Assembly: GCA_052148715.1 (NCBI GenBank)
Contig: JBKQHQ010000279.1
Location: 25,721 to 89,720 of the forward strand
Length of the DNA: 64,000 nt
Direction of reading: 5' to 3'
DNA from: JBKQHQ01 sp052148715
GTDB taxonomy: Bacteria; Pseudomonadota; Alphaproteobacteria; Rhizobiales; Xanthobacteraceae
The position numbers and the translations under genes are program-made. Below, piece after piece: positions 51,941-60,725 of this stretch; position 1 is the stretch's first letter, and each line of letters starts with the position of its first letter. Under the pieces are notes generated by a model, which was not told the DNA's origin, searched no databases, and saw only the letters and a list, made by a program, of their open reading frames with translations.

Positions 51941-53692
51941 ATGAATATGAGCGGCATGACGACCGCCGTGCGTGCGTTTCCGCTCGGTCTCGGGCGGCGA
52001 GGGTTGCTCCCCAACCCGTATGATGTCGTCGTCTTTCTTGCGCTGACCTGCGCTTTCGTTGTGCTCACGCATGGAGCGCACGAGATGAAGGCGTCGCTTG
52101 CCGCGCTCAACCTCGAGCCGGTGACTCTCGACCCCAAAAACCTGCCCGAATACGCGTTGCGCACGACCATGCGGATGTTCGCGGCGATCCTGGCGTCCCT
52201 GCTCTTCACGTTCTTGATCGCACCGCTTGCGGCGAAAAGCCGGAAGGCCGAGCTCGTCATCATCCCGGCGCTCGACATTCTCCAATCGGTCCCGGTGCTC
52301 GGCTTTCTCACCTTCACGATCGTCTTCTTCATGCAGCTGTTTCCCGGCAACCAACTGGGCGCCGAATGTGCCGCCATTTTTGCAATCTTCACGGCCCAAG
52401 CCTGGAATATGGCGTTCAGCTTCTATCAGTCGCTCCGCACGGTACCGACCGACCTCGCGGAGGTCTCGGCGCATTTCCGGCTGTCGCCGTGGCTGCGTTT
52501 CTGGCGACTGGAGGTGCCCTTCGCGGCACCCGGCCTGATCTGGAACACCATGATGTCGATGTCGGGAGGCTGGTTCTTCGTCGTCGCATCCGAGGCGATC
52601 ACGGTCGGCAATACGACGGTGAAGCTGCCGGGCATCGGTTCGTGGCTGGCGGTGGCGATCGAGCAGAAGGACATCCAAGCCGTCGTTCTGGCAGTCGCCA
52701 CCATGGGCTGCGTCATCATCGCCTATGACCAGCTGCTGTTTCGGCCGATCGTCGCCTGGGCGGACAAATTCAAGTTCGAGCAAACAGCGGCCTCGGCCCG
52801 GCCGCGCTCCTGGGTCTACGACCTCATCCGCCGCACCCGCGTGATCCGGCTCATCTCGGCTAATCTGTCACAAGCGTCGGCATACCTGTTCACGGCCTCG
52901 AGCCGCATCCCAGCCCCGCGGGCAAAACTGAAGTTTCCGTGGTGGCTCGCCAAAGCGATCGACGCGCTCTGGCTTGCATTCGTCATCGCGACCGTGGTCG
53001 AGGCGCTGTGGCTCGTGGTCGACTATATCCGCGCGACCCTTGGTCTAAGCGATGTCGTGGAGGCGCTCGGGCTCGGGGTGCTGACGCTCGTAAGGGTCGT
53101 CGTGCTCATAGCGATTGCGAGCTTGATCTGGGTGCCGATCGGGGTCTGGGTGGGGTTGCGGCCATGGGCGGCGGAACGGGTGCAGCCTCTCGCGCAGTTC
53201 TTGGCTGCGTTCCCGGCCAACGTGCTTTTTCCCATCGCAGTCGTGGTCATCGTGTCGTTGCGCCTCAACCCTGATGTCTGGCTAAGCCCGCTCATGGTGC
53301 TCGGCACGCAATGGTATATCTTATTTAACGTCATCGCCGGCGCGAGCGCATTTCCGAACGATCTGCGCGAAGCCTCGACGGTCTACCACCTGCGCTCCTG
53401 GCAATGGTGGCGCGATGTCATTCTCCCGGGTATCTTTCCATATTACGTAACGGGAGCGCTCACAGCTTCGGGCGGCTCGTGGAATGCAAGCATCGTCGCC
53501 GAGGTCGCGAGCTGGGGCGACATCAAGCTCAAGGCACACGGACTGGGCGCGTTCATCGCGCAGGCCACCGAGGACGGCAATTACCCGCGCGTCGTCCTCG
53601 GCATCGCCGTCATGTCGATCTTCGTCGTTACTTTCAATCGCCTGGTCTGGCGCCCGCTCTATGCGTTTGGGGAGCGCTTTCGGCTCGCTTGA
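51941..53692 (+). CDS. NitT/TauT-type ABC transporter permease, double (fused) domain
   Basis: A 583-residue membrane protein with two BPD_transp_1 domains. The first (about 60-270) has IIPALDILQSVPVLGFLTF and LAEVSAHFRLSPWLRFW (the EAA-like loop). The second (about 375-575) has LAAFPANVLFPIAVVVIV and LREASTVYHLRSWQWW. The linker is cytoplasmic. Single proteins of this kind supply both halves of the pore. It is followed 15 bp later by its ATPase. No receptor gene lies in this operon; the receptor may be at 21507-22472 or elsewhere. Confidence 0.87.
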   Translation: MNMSGMTTAVRAFPLGLGRRGLLPNPYDVVVFLALTCAFVVLTHGAHEMKASLAALNLEPVTLDPKNLPEYALRTTMRMFAAILASLLFTFLIAPLAAKSRKAELVIIPALDILQSVPVLGFLTFTIVFFMQLFPGNQLGAECAAIFAIFTAQAWNMAFSFYQSLRTVPTDLAEVSAHFRLSPWLRFWRLEVPFAAPGLIWNTMMSMSGGWFFVVASEAITVGNTTVKLPGIGSWLAVAIEQKDIQAVVLAVATMGCVIIAYDQLLFRPIVAWADKFKFEQTAASARPRSWVYDLIRRTRVIRLISANLSQASAYLFTASSRIPAPRAKLKFPWWLAKAIDALWLAFVIATVVEALWLVVDYIRATLGLSDVVEALGLGVLTLVRVVVLIAIASLIWVPIGVWVGLRPWAAERVQPLAQFLAAFPANVLFPIAVVVIVSLRLNPDVWLSPLMVLGTQWYILFNVIAGASAFPNDLREASTVYHLRSWQWWRDVILPGIFPYYVTGALTASGGSWNASIVAEVASWGDIKLKAHGLGAFIAQATEDGNYPRVVLGIAVMSIFVVTFNRLVWRPLYAFGERFRLA

Positions 53693-53707
53693 GAAGGGAA
53701 TTGTGCG

Positions 53708-55018
53708 ATGGACGCAGTGACCGTCACCGTGGCTCCGATTGTGCGCGTTGATAGCGTGCGCCACTTCTATCACAAGGGCGAAGGCAACTATCTTGTCTTG
53801 GACGATGTCAATCTGCAGCTGAGCGGCAACGAAATTGTTGCGCTGCTTGGCCGTTCGGGGTGCGGAAAATCGAGCTTGCTGCGGATCATTGCCGGCCTGA
53901 TGTCTCCAAGCCAGGGAAAGGTCAGCATCGGCGGCCAACCGGTGGACGGGCCGGCGAGCGATGTGGCGATGGTGTTCCAGAGCTTTGCGCTTTTTCCCTG
54001 GCTGACGGTCCTCGAGAACGTCGAGATCGGCCTCGAAGCCCAGGGAGTATCGCCGGATGCGCGCAAGAAACAGGCGCTTTCCGCCATCGATCTCATTGGT
54101 CTTGATGGCTACGAAAGCGCCTACCCGAAGGAATTGTCGGGCGGAATGCGCCAGCGTGTCGGCATAGCCCGCGCGCTCGTCGTCCATCCCAAGGTGCTGC
54201 TGATGGATGAACCTTTTTCGGCGCTTGACGTGCTGACCGCCGAAACGCTGCGCACCGATCTCCTCGATCTTTGGTGCGAAGGCCGCCTGCCGATCGCCTC
54301 GGTGCTGATGGTTACCCACAATATCGAGGAGGCGGTGCTCATGTGCGATCGTATCCTCGTGTTTTCCTCAAACCCCGGCCGCATCCAGGCCGAGATCAAG
54401 GTCGAGCTCCACCGGCCCCGCAACCGGCTTGATCCCGCGTTCCGGCAGCTGGTCGACGACATCTATGCGCGGATGACAGCGCGGCCGGCCGGCAAGCCCG
54501 CGCGCGACGGCCTATTTCCCGGGACTGGCATTTCGATGGTCCTGCCGCGCGTCTCGCCCAACCTTATGGCCGGCCTCCTGGAGACCGTCGCCGGCGAGCC
54601 GTATCACGGCCGGGCGGACTTGCCGGCCTTGGCCGCCAATCTGCAGATGGAGGTCGACGATCTGTTTCCGATTGCCGAAACATTGCAATTATTGCGTCTG
54701 GCCGAAGTCGAGGAGGGCGACATCCGCCTGACGGAGGCAGGCAAGCGTTTCGTGCACACCGATATCGACGGGCGCAAGAAGCTGATCGCACAGCACCTCG
54801 TCACCTATGTGCCCCTTGCCGGACATATCAAGCATGTACTCGATGAGAGGACGTCGCACCGAGCTCCGGTCAGCCGCTTCCGCGATGAGCTCGAGGACCA
54901 CATGAGCGAGGAGCAAGCCGAGCAGACGTTGCGGGCGATCATCTCCTGGGCGCGCTTCGGCGAAGCCTTCGCCTACGATGAGAACAGCGCCGTCTTCAGC
55001 CTCGACAATCCGAGCTGA
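53708..55018 (+). CDS. NitT/TauT-type ABC ATP-binding protein with C-terminal AAA-associated domain
   Basis: A 436-residue ATPase. Walker A GRSGCGKSS, signature LSGGMRQR, Walker B VLLMDEPFSALD and the His switch VTHNIEEA are all present. After the normal end (about residue 260), a 170-residue extension carries the AAA-associated (PF09821-like) winged-helix pattern (LLETVAGEPYHGRADLPAL; DIRLTEAGKRFVHTD). The extension is typical of a subset of sulfonate/nitrate-type importers and may be regulatory. It begins 15 bp after the double permease. Confidence 0.9.
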   Translation: MDAVTVTVAPIVRVDSVRHFYHKGEGNYLVLDDVNLQLSGNEIVALLGRSGCGKSSLLRIIAGLMSPSQGKVSIGGQPVDGPASDVAMVFQSFALFPWLTVLENVEIGLEAQGVSPDARKKQALSAIDLIGLDGYESAYPKELSGGMRQRVGIARALVVHPKVLLMDEPFSALDVLTAETLRTDLLDLWCEGRLPIASVLMVTHNIEEAVLMCDRILVFSSNPGRIQAEIKVELHRPRNRLDPAFRQLVDDIYARMTARPAGKPARDGLFPGTGISMVLPRVSPNLMAGLLETVAGEPYHGRADLPALAANLQMEVDDLFPIAETLQLLRLAEVEEGDIRLTEAGKRFVHTDIDGRKKLIAQHLVTYVPLAGHIKHVLDERTSHRAPVSRFRDELEDHMSEEQAEQTLRAIISWARFGEAFAYDENSAVFSLDNPS

Positions 55019-55120
55019 GGGCACCCTGCGCGCCGCCTCGCTCGCCCCTTTTCGGGACAGCCGCGGCCGTTCCGGCACCGACGCAAGCCTCAACCAGTGC
55101 GGGAAGAGATCGGCGAATCG

Positions 55121-55246
55121 TCAGCCAGTGACAAGGGCATAAGCGGTAGCACCGACCCATCCGAGCCAACCCGCGACAAGCAGCAAGGCGAGCGCAAGCA
55201 TTGCCCAGTCCGGGGAAGCCAAGTCGGATTGCAAAGAGTGTTTCAT
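55121..55246 (-). CDS. Possible 41-residue single-helix membrane protein
   Basis: ATG 55246 to TGA 55121. The translation has a short polar N-terminus (MKHSLQSDLASPDW), then one hydrophobic helix (AMLALALLLVAGWLGWVGAT). No strong ribosome site is visible (GGGTTGTG lies before the ATG). The codon choice is GC-rich like the neighbours. It is plausible as a small membrane protein, but unsupported by homology I can recall. Confidence 0.35.
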   Translation of the reverse strand: MKHSLQSDLASPDWAMLALALLLVAGWLGWVGATAYALVTG

Positions 55247-55716
55247 CGTCACAACCCAAAAAAGATGGCCGGCCGGGATCTAGTGAGGAGGCCACTCACA
55301 TACCCGGCCGGCCGAACCCCACGGACCCAGGAATGCGGCGGACCTAGGCAATCGCGGGGCATTGCGGAATCGGAGAGCATCAGGAAGGTAGCATCATGAG
55401 GGGCGTCACATAATGAATATTTCATGACTTCCACAGGCTCTGCGGATCGCGTCTCGGCGCGCGCACGAGCCGGCAAATCCGATGCGACACCCATGGCCAC
55501 ACGCGGCTCTGGGCCGTTTCGGCCGAGACAAACGGAAGCGCCATCGTGCTTAGAGTCTGCCGGGCTCGTTGGATTTTGCAATCAGTAAAGCGCGAACGAG
55601 CGGGCCGCATGTGCCGAATAGAATAGCACCGTCCGCGGCCTGACTGCCGCGCACGGTGCCAAAGTTGAGACAACTCTCCGACTATCTTTTTTCCGAAAAA
55701 TCCGAAGCTCGATCGC
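55247..55716. other. 470-bp intergenic stretch with a strong hairpin
   Basis: No gene supported. An interrupted inverted repeat at 55626-55659 pairs GCACCGT-C-CGCGGC with GCCGCG-C-ACGGTGC around a CTGACT loop. No T run follows on either strand. It lies close after the end of the small secreted protein gene (leftward) and could end its transcript. Confidence 0.45.
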
Positions 55717-55965
55717 TCACTTTTTCATGCAGCCGTAAAGAAAGGACCAGCTTTTCTTGCCCCTGAGCTTTTGCTCCCGCGACTGTTTGCGGCATTCGGT
55801 CCACTTCTCTTTCTCGAGCGCAAGCGTTGCCTTGACTTCATTCCAGTGCTTGCGGGTCCATGAGGTCGGCTCGCCCTCTGGGGTTTGCGCCATTGCGCTC
55901 AACGTACCGCCTGCAAGAACTGCAACAACGATCAACGGAAACATAGATATGCGACGATGCTTCAT
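55717..55965 (-). CDS. Small secreted protein of unknown function
   Basis: An 82-residue protein. Signal peptide (FPLIVVAVLAGGTLSAMAQ) and a mature part of about 55 residues that is lysine-rich with two cysteines (TECRKQSREQK; FLYGCMKK). An excellent AAGGAG lies 7 bases before the ATG at 55965, so the gene is real. The mature part has a W..KHWNE..ATLALEKEKW amphipathic helix and two Cys that could form a disulfide in the periplasm. Function is unknown; it resembles small bradyrhizobial periplasmic proteins. Confidence 0.72.
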   Translation of the reverse strand: MKHRRISMFPLIVVAVLAGGTLSAMAQTPEGEPTSWTRKHWNEVKATLALEKEKWTECRKQSREQKLRGKKSWSFLYGCMKK

Positions 55966-56655
55966 ATGGTTCTCCTTCGGATGAGCGGCTCAGGCTGCAC
56001 TACGCTCGTGAACCGCGGCTAATATGGGACCAAGCAGCGAGCACGGGGCAACGGAGTCTGAGCGGTGATGTCGCTATGAGCGGGATATGCAAATCGATTC
56101 ACGACGCGACGAGAACGCAATAATACTTTCGCGACACCAAGATGACAATCGCCATCGCCTCAGCTTCCGTTTGCGTACCCACGGCCGAGTTCACGCCCGT
56201 CTGCGTCTGCTGCAGCGCACGCGCGCACCGCGGGGTCGGCCCGGGCCGCGGGGTCGAACTGGGAGGCAAGCCGACCGTACGCGGCAGGTGGTCCAACGAG
56301 CCCAATCAACCCCGCGACGGCTATGTCGAGCGCCCCCGAATGGAGCGCGACGTCATCGGGGATGGCAATTGCGATCGTCCGTTCTCGGTTGAACCGAAAT
56401 AAAGGCTGAATCGCCCGCGGCCCGGCGGAAGCCTCGGGCCCAAAAATGCCTGCTTCCACTTAAGCATTACTTGCCCCTGTCGCCTCCGGGCCATAATCTC
56501 CGTACCCTATTCGCACGCCTCTCGACCAACGAGAGCACGACAATCGCATCCTCGCGACGATGTTCAAGCTTAGGCGATCGGCCCTTACCGGCGCCGAACG
56601 CTCGCGGTGGCGTCGTTCGTGGGTTCGAGCGGGAGGAGCAGAGGGTGGAACGACG
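55966..56655. other. 690-bp intergenic region
   Basis: No gene is called. An 86-codon frame at 56142-56402 (+) has no ribosome site and a composition not typical of a folded protein. A GGCCCG..CGGGCC hairpin follows at 56419-56440 and could be a terminator-like element. The promoter of the TRAP genes should lie at about 56500-56640. Confidence 0.45.
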
Positions 56656-57195
56656 ATGACGGCATTGCTGCGCCTGAGCGGCGCGATCGACGCCATTACG
56701 CAAAAGCTGTCGGTGGTCGCGGATTGGTTGGTTCTGCTCGCTTGCCTGGTCAGCGCCGGCAACGCCTCGGTGCGCTATTTGTTCAGCTACAGCTCGAACG
56801 GATTGCTCGAGATCCAATGGTACATGTTCGGCGCGCTTGTGTTTCTCGGTGCCTCGCACACCCTGCGGATGAACGAGCACGTGCGGGTCGACGTGGTCTA
56901 TTCCTCGGTCCCCGAGCGCGCCCAATTGTGGATCGATGCGCTCGGGTTCATCTTCTTTTTCCTGCCGGTCACAATTTTCTTGACGCTTATCACGCTGCCG
57001 TTCTTCATCAGCTCGTTTGTGCAAGGCGATATCTCCAATAACGCCGGCGGGCTGGTACTTTGGCCGATCAAAGCGATGCTGCCGCTCGGCTTTTTCATGC
57101 TGGCGCTTCAGGGTGTTTCCGAGCTGATAAAGCGCGTGGCCGCGCTGATGGGCTTGCGACGCATGGACACCCGCTACGAAAAACCATTGCAGTAG
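56656..57195 (+). CDS. TRAP transporter small permease (DctQ type)
   Basis: A 179-residue protein with four membrane helices and the DctQ pattern ALVFLGASHTLRMNEHVRVD. GGAACG lies 7 bases before ATG 56656; frames further upstream are non-coding in character. It is 6 bp ahead of the large permease. TRAP systems use ion gradients to import organic acids with a periplasmic DctP receptor; that receptor is absent here. Confidence 0.87.
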   Translation: MTALLRLSGAIDAITQKLSVVADWLVLLACLVSAGNASVRYLFSYSSNGLLEIQWYMFGALVFLGASHTLRMNEHVRVDVVYSSVPERAQLWIDALGFIFFFLPVTIFLTLITLPFFISSFVQGDISNNAGGLVLWPIKAMLPLGFFMLALQGVSELIKRVAALMGLRRMDTRYEKPLQ

Positions 57196-57201
57196 ATCGC
57201 C

Positions 57202-58605
57202 ATGTTTTCTTACGGCATCATGCCGCCATTGATGTTCGGGGCGATGATCATTTTCATGCTCATCGGCTTCCCGGTGTCGTTCTCGCTGGCGACCGTAGGC
57301 CTGTTCTTTGGAATCTTGGGAATCGAGACCGGCCACTTCGAACCCACATTCCTGCAGGGTCTGCCGTTCAGGTTCTTTAGCATCATCTCCAACGACCTTT
57401 TGCTCTCGATCCCCTTCTTCACCTTTATGGGCGCCATTCTCGAGCGCTGCGGGCTGGCCGAGGACTTGCTCGAAGGCACGGGTCAGTTGTTCGGGAAAAT
57501 TCCTGGCGGGCTTGCCTACGCGGTGGTTCTTGTGGGCGCCGTGCTCGGAGCCATCACCGGCACGGTCGCGGCGTCGGTGATCGCCATGGGCGTGATCTCG
57601 CTCCCGATCATGATCAAATACGGCTACGACATGCGCCTCGCGACCGGCGTGATCGCAGCCTCCGGCACCATCACCCAACTGATCCCGCCGTCGCTGGTGC
57701 TGATCGTGCTGGCCGACCAGCTGGGGCGCTCGGTCGGCGATATGTATCTCGGCGCCATTGGCCCCTCCATTCTTCAGGTCGTGATCTTCCTGCTTTACGT
57801 CGTCGGCCTCTCGCTTGTCCGACCCCAGGCGATGCCGCCGCTGCCCACGGAGGCGCGCGGCGAAATGGGCTGGGCCCTCATCAGCCGGGTGCTCTGGGGA
57901 ATGATCCCGTCGATCGTTCTCATCTTTCTGGTTCTCGGCACGATCTTCATGGGTCTGGCAACACCGACCGAGGCCGGCGCCATGGGTGCGGTCGGCGCCC
58001 TGGCGCTCGCCGCGCTGCACCGGCGCCTTACTTGGCCGCTCGTTCGGCAAGGCATGTCTTCGACCATGCGGCTGACCTCCATGGTCGTCTTCATCCTGAT
58101 CGGCTCGACCTGCTTCAGCTTCGTGTTTCAGGGCATGGATGGCGCGCGTTGGATCGAGCACATGCTGACCAGCCTTCCCGGCGGACAGTTCGGCTTTCTC
58201 GTGTTCGTCAACGTGTTCGTATTCTTCCTCGCGTTCTTTCTGGACTTCTTCGAGATTGCCTTCATCGTCATTCCGATGCTGGCCCCGGTCGCCGCTAAGC
58301 TCGGCATCGATCTCGTTTGGTTCGGCGTGCTTTTGTGCGTGAATATGCAGACCTCTTTCATGCACCCGCCGTTCGGATTCGCCCTCTTCTACCTGCGTGG
58401 CATCGCGCCTCGCGAGGTGAAGAGCTCCGACATCTACTGGGGCGCCCTACCCTGGGTCGGTATGCAGCTTATTCTCGTCGTGATCGTGATCTTTTGGCCG
58501 AACTCGGTCTCGTACTGGGTCGATAGCGGTCCCAAGATCAATCCCGACTCGGTGCATATCGAGGTGCCGCTGCCGGAACCCCCTCCCCCGCTGGATTTCA
58601 AATAG
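57202..58605 (+). CDS. TRAP transporter large permease (DctM type)
   Basis: A 467-residue permease with about 12-13 hydrophobic segments. DctM features: SIPFFTFMGAILERCGLAED, GAITGTVAASVIAMGVISLP, SGTITQLIPPSLVLIVLADQ and MQTSFMHPPFGFALFYLRG. The final 40 residues are Pro-rich. It partners the small permease 6 bp upstream. This subclass (MHPPFG) is common in mannitol/chloroaromatic and C4-acid TRAP systems. No receptor in the window. Confidence 0.9.
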   Translation: MFSYGIMPPLMFGAMIIFMLIGFPVSFSLATVGLFFGILGIETGHFEPTFLQGLPFRFFSIISNDLLLSIPFFTFMGAILERCGLAEDLLEGTGQLFGKIPGGLAYAVVLVGAVLGAITGTVAASVIAMGVISLPIMIKYGYDMRLATGVIAASGTITQLIPPSLVLIVLADQLGRSVGDMYLGAIGPSILQVVIFLLYVVGLSLVRPQAMPPLPTEARGEMGWALISRVLWGMIPSIVLIFLVLGTIFMGLATPTEAGAMGAVGALALAALHRRLTWPLVRQGMSSTMRLTSMVVFILIGSTCFSFVFQGMDGARWIEHMLTSLPGGQFGFLVFVNVFVFFLAFFLDFFEIAFIVIPMLAPVAAKLGIDLVWFGVLLCVNMQTSFMHPPFGFALFYLRGIAPREVKSSDIYWGALPWVGMQLILVVIVIFWPNSVSYWVDSGPKINPDSVHIEVPLPEPPPPLDFK

Positions 58606-58695
58606 CCGCGGTCGAACTCCAGCGGGAAGTATTCCTAATCTCCCACCCGCAGGCGGCGGCAAGCAGCCCAATCGCGGCCTGGCGGCAAATTTTTG

Positions 58696-58715
58696 GGTAC
58701 ATGGAACCATGTACC
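58696..58715. repeat. 20-bp inverted repeat GGTACATGG-AA-CCATGTACC
   Basis: Nine-base arms match exactly around a two-base centre. It lies 91 bp after the TRAP permease stop. It may be a regulator site or a conserved small-RNA/intergenic element; no terminator T run follows. Confidence 0.6.
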
Positions 58716-59037
58716 GCAATCTTAGTTAACAAGCGGGGTGCAACTCTGGTGCTGTATCGTGGCGGCTCGCAGTCGACGTGCAAGTTATTTCCTGCTCGAC
58801 CCAATTGCGCTCGAGCTTGAGATCCTCGGTCTGGTCGTTGGCACTTTGATCGTGCTGCTCGTTTAGCACGCGTCTTGGTCCAGCCGATGAAGCAACGCTC
58901 GCCTGGCCCGCGTGGGCTGGAGGGCTGTGGCCTAAGCCGTTCTGGACCGCAATGGCTTCGGTTGCGCCGGCGGTCAGTAGTCCTGGCCAATTTGGCGCGT
59001 CGCCGAGGCGGCTGGAAATCAGCCAGGGCAACCGAAT

Positions 59038-59056
59038 GCGGTTCCAATGGAACCGC
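59038..59056. repeat. 19-bp inverted repeat GCGGTTCC-AAT-GGAACCGC
   Basis: Eight-base arms match exactly. It shares GGAACC with the palindrome at 58696. A palindromic GGTTCC..GGAACC motif of this kind seems familiar from bradyrhizobial intergenic DNA, but this cannot be verified here. Confidence 0.55.
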
Positions 59057-59220
59057 GATTTAGCATTGGTACGCTCATTCTCGGCGAATCAAAAGTCGTT
59101 CGGATCGCCCGGTCTCAGCAGCGCACCCACGAGATCACGAGCGCGCTCTCAAACCCAAATCCGCTTTCTGTGTCCGTACAGCGCAATTGATCCCTGGCCG
59201 CGGGGGGCAAGGCCGCCCAA

Positions 59221-59574
59221 TCAAACACCACCGCCCGGCACGAAGCAGCGAATGTACGCTTTCCCGTTGTATTTCGTGTACCAAACTACGGCCTCGCCGA
59301 CCGGGTTGCCTGCATTGTAAACAACCGCTTCGGCCGGCACCGGGAGCCATTCCCCGTCGATCGGCACCCAGTATTCGTCCGCACGCATATTGTAATCGGT
59401 GCGGTGTCCGTCCGCGACATCGCAGCAAGGCACGCCCTTGGGGCTCATGACGCTCTTGAACCACGAGCGAATATTGTCGGGGACGTTGCCGTATTGGCCT
59501 TGGTCGGTCGCCAGCGCCGGCAGCGACACAGCACAGATCGACACGACAGCCAACATCCGTGCACACAAACTCAT
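59221..59574 (-). CDS. Small exported protein, conserved hypothetical
   Basis: A 117-residue protein. Signal peptide (ARMLAVVSICAVSLPALA, cleavage before TDQGQYG). The mature part has PKGVPCCDVADGHRTDYN with adjacent cysteines, EYWVPIDGEWLPVPAEAVV, and a terminal YIRCFVPGGGV. GGAGG lies 6 bases before ATG 59574. This pattern (CCD.ADGH.TDY ... W..V....V) occurs in many uncharacterised secreted proteins of Bradyrhizobium-like bacteria. A broken copy lies about 370 bp upstream (59948-60178). Confidence 0.8.
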   Translation of the reverse strand: MSLCARMLAVVSICAVSLPALATDQGQYGNVPDNIRSWFKSVMSPKGVPCCDVADGHRTDYNMRADEYWVPIDGEWLPVPAEAVVYNAGNPVGEAVVWYTKYNGKAYIRCFVPGGGV

Positions 59575-59947
59575 GGGTAGCCTCCTAGTATGAACCTGCG
59601 AATCGGATCGCAACGTGAAGACATCATGATGAAATCATGAACTTGGCACTCATCCAATACTTCTTTTTACGAACCGCACAATTATCGTATACGCAGAATT
59701 ACCTAAAAGACACTGTGCAAGCGATATCATTGCTTCACCTCAAGCTTATTCAACCGGTATTAAACTACACTTCCTGCCCACAGGTCGAGCAAGATCCGAC
59801 GGTGGCGTAACCGCATTCCTGCCTACTGGAGTTAAATTATGCACGAACTATGCCAATCACAGGCGCAAGTAAGCAGCCGCCACCACGGCACGAAGCCAGG
59901 GTAAGGACAACAAAACGATACTTGAAAGCCGACGATTACTTGGACCG
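59575..59947. other. 373-bp AT-rich intergenic region
   Basis: No gene supported. This stretch (about 59640-59860) is clearly AT-richer than its surroundings. It presumably holds the promoter of the secreted protein gene. No operator was recognised. Confidence 0.45.
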
Positions 59948-60178
59948 GAGCTGGACGCCGCCACCCGGCGGAAAGCAGCGGATGTCAGTCTTGTCGATGA
60001 ATTTCGTGCGACGGCCTTAGGGCTTGGTCGCCCGGACTACCTGCGTCACGCACGACGCCTCGCTCCACCCCGTCCCGGTCCGGACGAGTGTTGAGATCGG
60101 TGCTGTGACCGTCGGCGATGTCGCGGCACGGCACCCCGTCCGGGCCGCGCACACTGCCGATAGGCGAGAGAAATCCGC
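59948..60178 (-). pseudogene. Degraded paralogue of the small exported protein
   Basis: Reading leftward, one frame near 60178-60080 gives GPDGVPCRDIADGHSTDLN, which matches PKGVPCCDVADGHRTDYN of the neighbour. After frame loss, a second frame near 60010-59948 gives KFIDKTDIRCFPPGGG, matching KYNGKAYIRCFVPGGGV. The middle is scrambled by indels and the first Cys of the pair is Arg. There is no start with a signal peptide in frame. This is a decayed tandem duplicate. Confidence 0.72.
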
Positions 60179-60725
60179 GACGACCAGCTTATGAACCCAC
60201 CTCCCGAGAACTATACTTGCCACAAGAAACTGGCGGCGGGTACCGGACCTCGTTGACGCGTCGAAGCCTTCGCGGCTTTCTGGTCGTCAGTCGAGACCTG
60301 TGGCAGGCGCATATCTGGGCTGCGCATCACCAAACAAGACCTGAACCTGCCGGTCTTGCCGAATGCCCACCGAACCCGTGCGCACACGACTGCCGAAATG
60401 ATCGGCACAAGTGTGTCCGGCCTTGATGATTTTTTCACCCACGCGGGTCTACGGATCACTGGCAAGACCAAACCGTGCCCGAAATTCCGAGCCTCATGCC
60501 TTTACCGTACATTAACCCGGTCGACGGCTTTGCATTGCCGGGAACCGATGGAATTATCACACGGTCGACTCTGCGGCAGTCTAGGTCAGATCGATCGGCA
60601 CCGCCGGCCGGTGCTCGGTATGTGCTTGAATTTATGTCACTTGTTAAGTGATTGTTGTCGCAATCGTGTGGCAGTGCGCAATGGGTTAAAGCAGTCGAAA
60701 CTTCGAGCCTGGTAAGTTGGACCTG
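60179..60725. other. 547-bp intergenic region upstream of a GGDEF-EAL gene
   Basis: No gene supported; frames here are short and without ribosome sites. The last 100 bp should carry the promoter of the c-di-GMP gene and contain a perfect short palindrome (60639-60653). Confidence 0.45.
60639..60653. promoter_or_regulatory. 15-bp palindrome TCACTT-GTT-AAGTGA, possible operator
   Basis: Perfect six-base arms with a three-base centre lie 73 bp before the start codon of the GGDEF-EAL gene, within AT-richer DNA. The position suits a repressor or activator site. The regulator is unknown. Confidence 0.4.

Larger units (their letters stand above)
58606..59220. other. 615-bp intergenic region with two perfect palindromes
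   Basis: No gene is called. A 35-codon frame at 58759-58866 (+, GTG start) ends in a hydrophobic helix (LEILGLVVGTLIVLLV) but has no ribosome site. Two palindromes are listed separately. The region is downstream of the TRAP permeases and convergent with the secreted protein gene at 59221. Confidence 0.5.

Noticed and set aside
56142..56402. An 86-codon rightward frame with several cysteines
   Set aside because: No ribosome site, no signal peptide and no familiar pattern; the opposite strand has an equally long frame.
56467..58365. A 632-codon leftward open frame opposite the TRAP permeases
   Set aside because: Its composition (His/Asp/Glu/Arg/Gln-rich) is what the antisense of hydrophobic GC-rich permease codons gives. 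The rightward frames match DctQ and DctM throughout.
58759..58866. A 35-codon rightward frame ending in a hydrophobic helix
   Set aside because: No ribosome site and a GTG start only; noted in the intergenic entry but not called as a gene.
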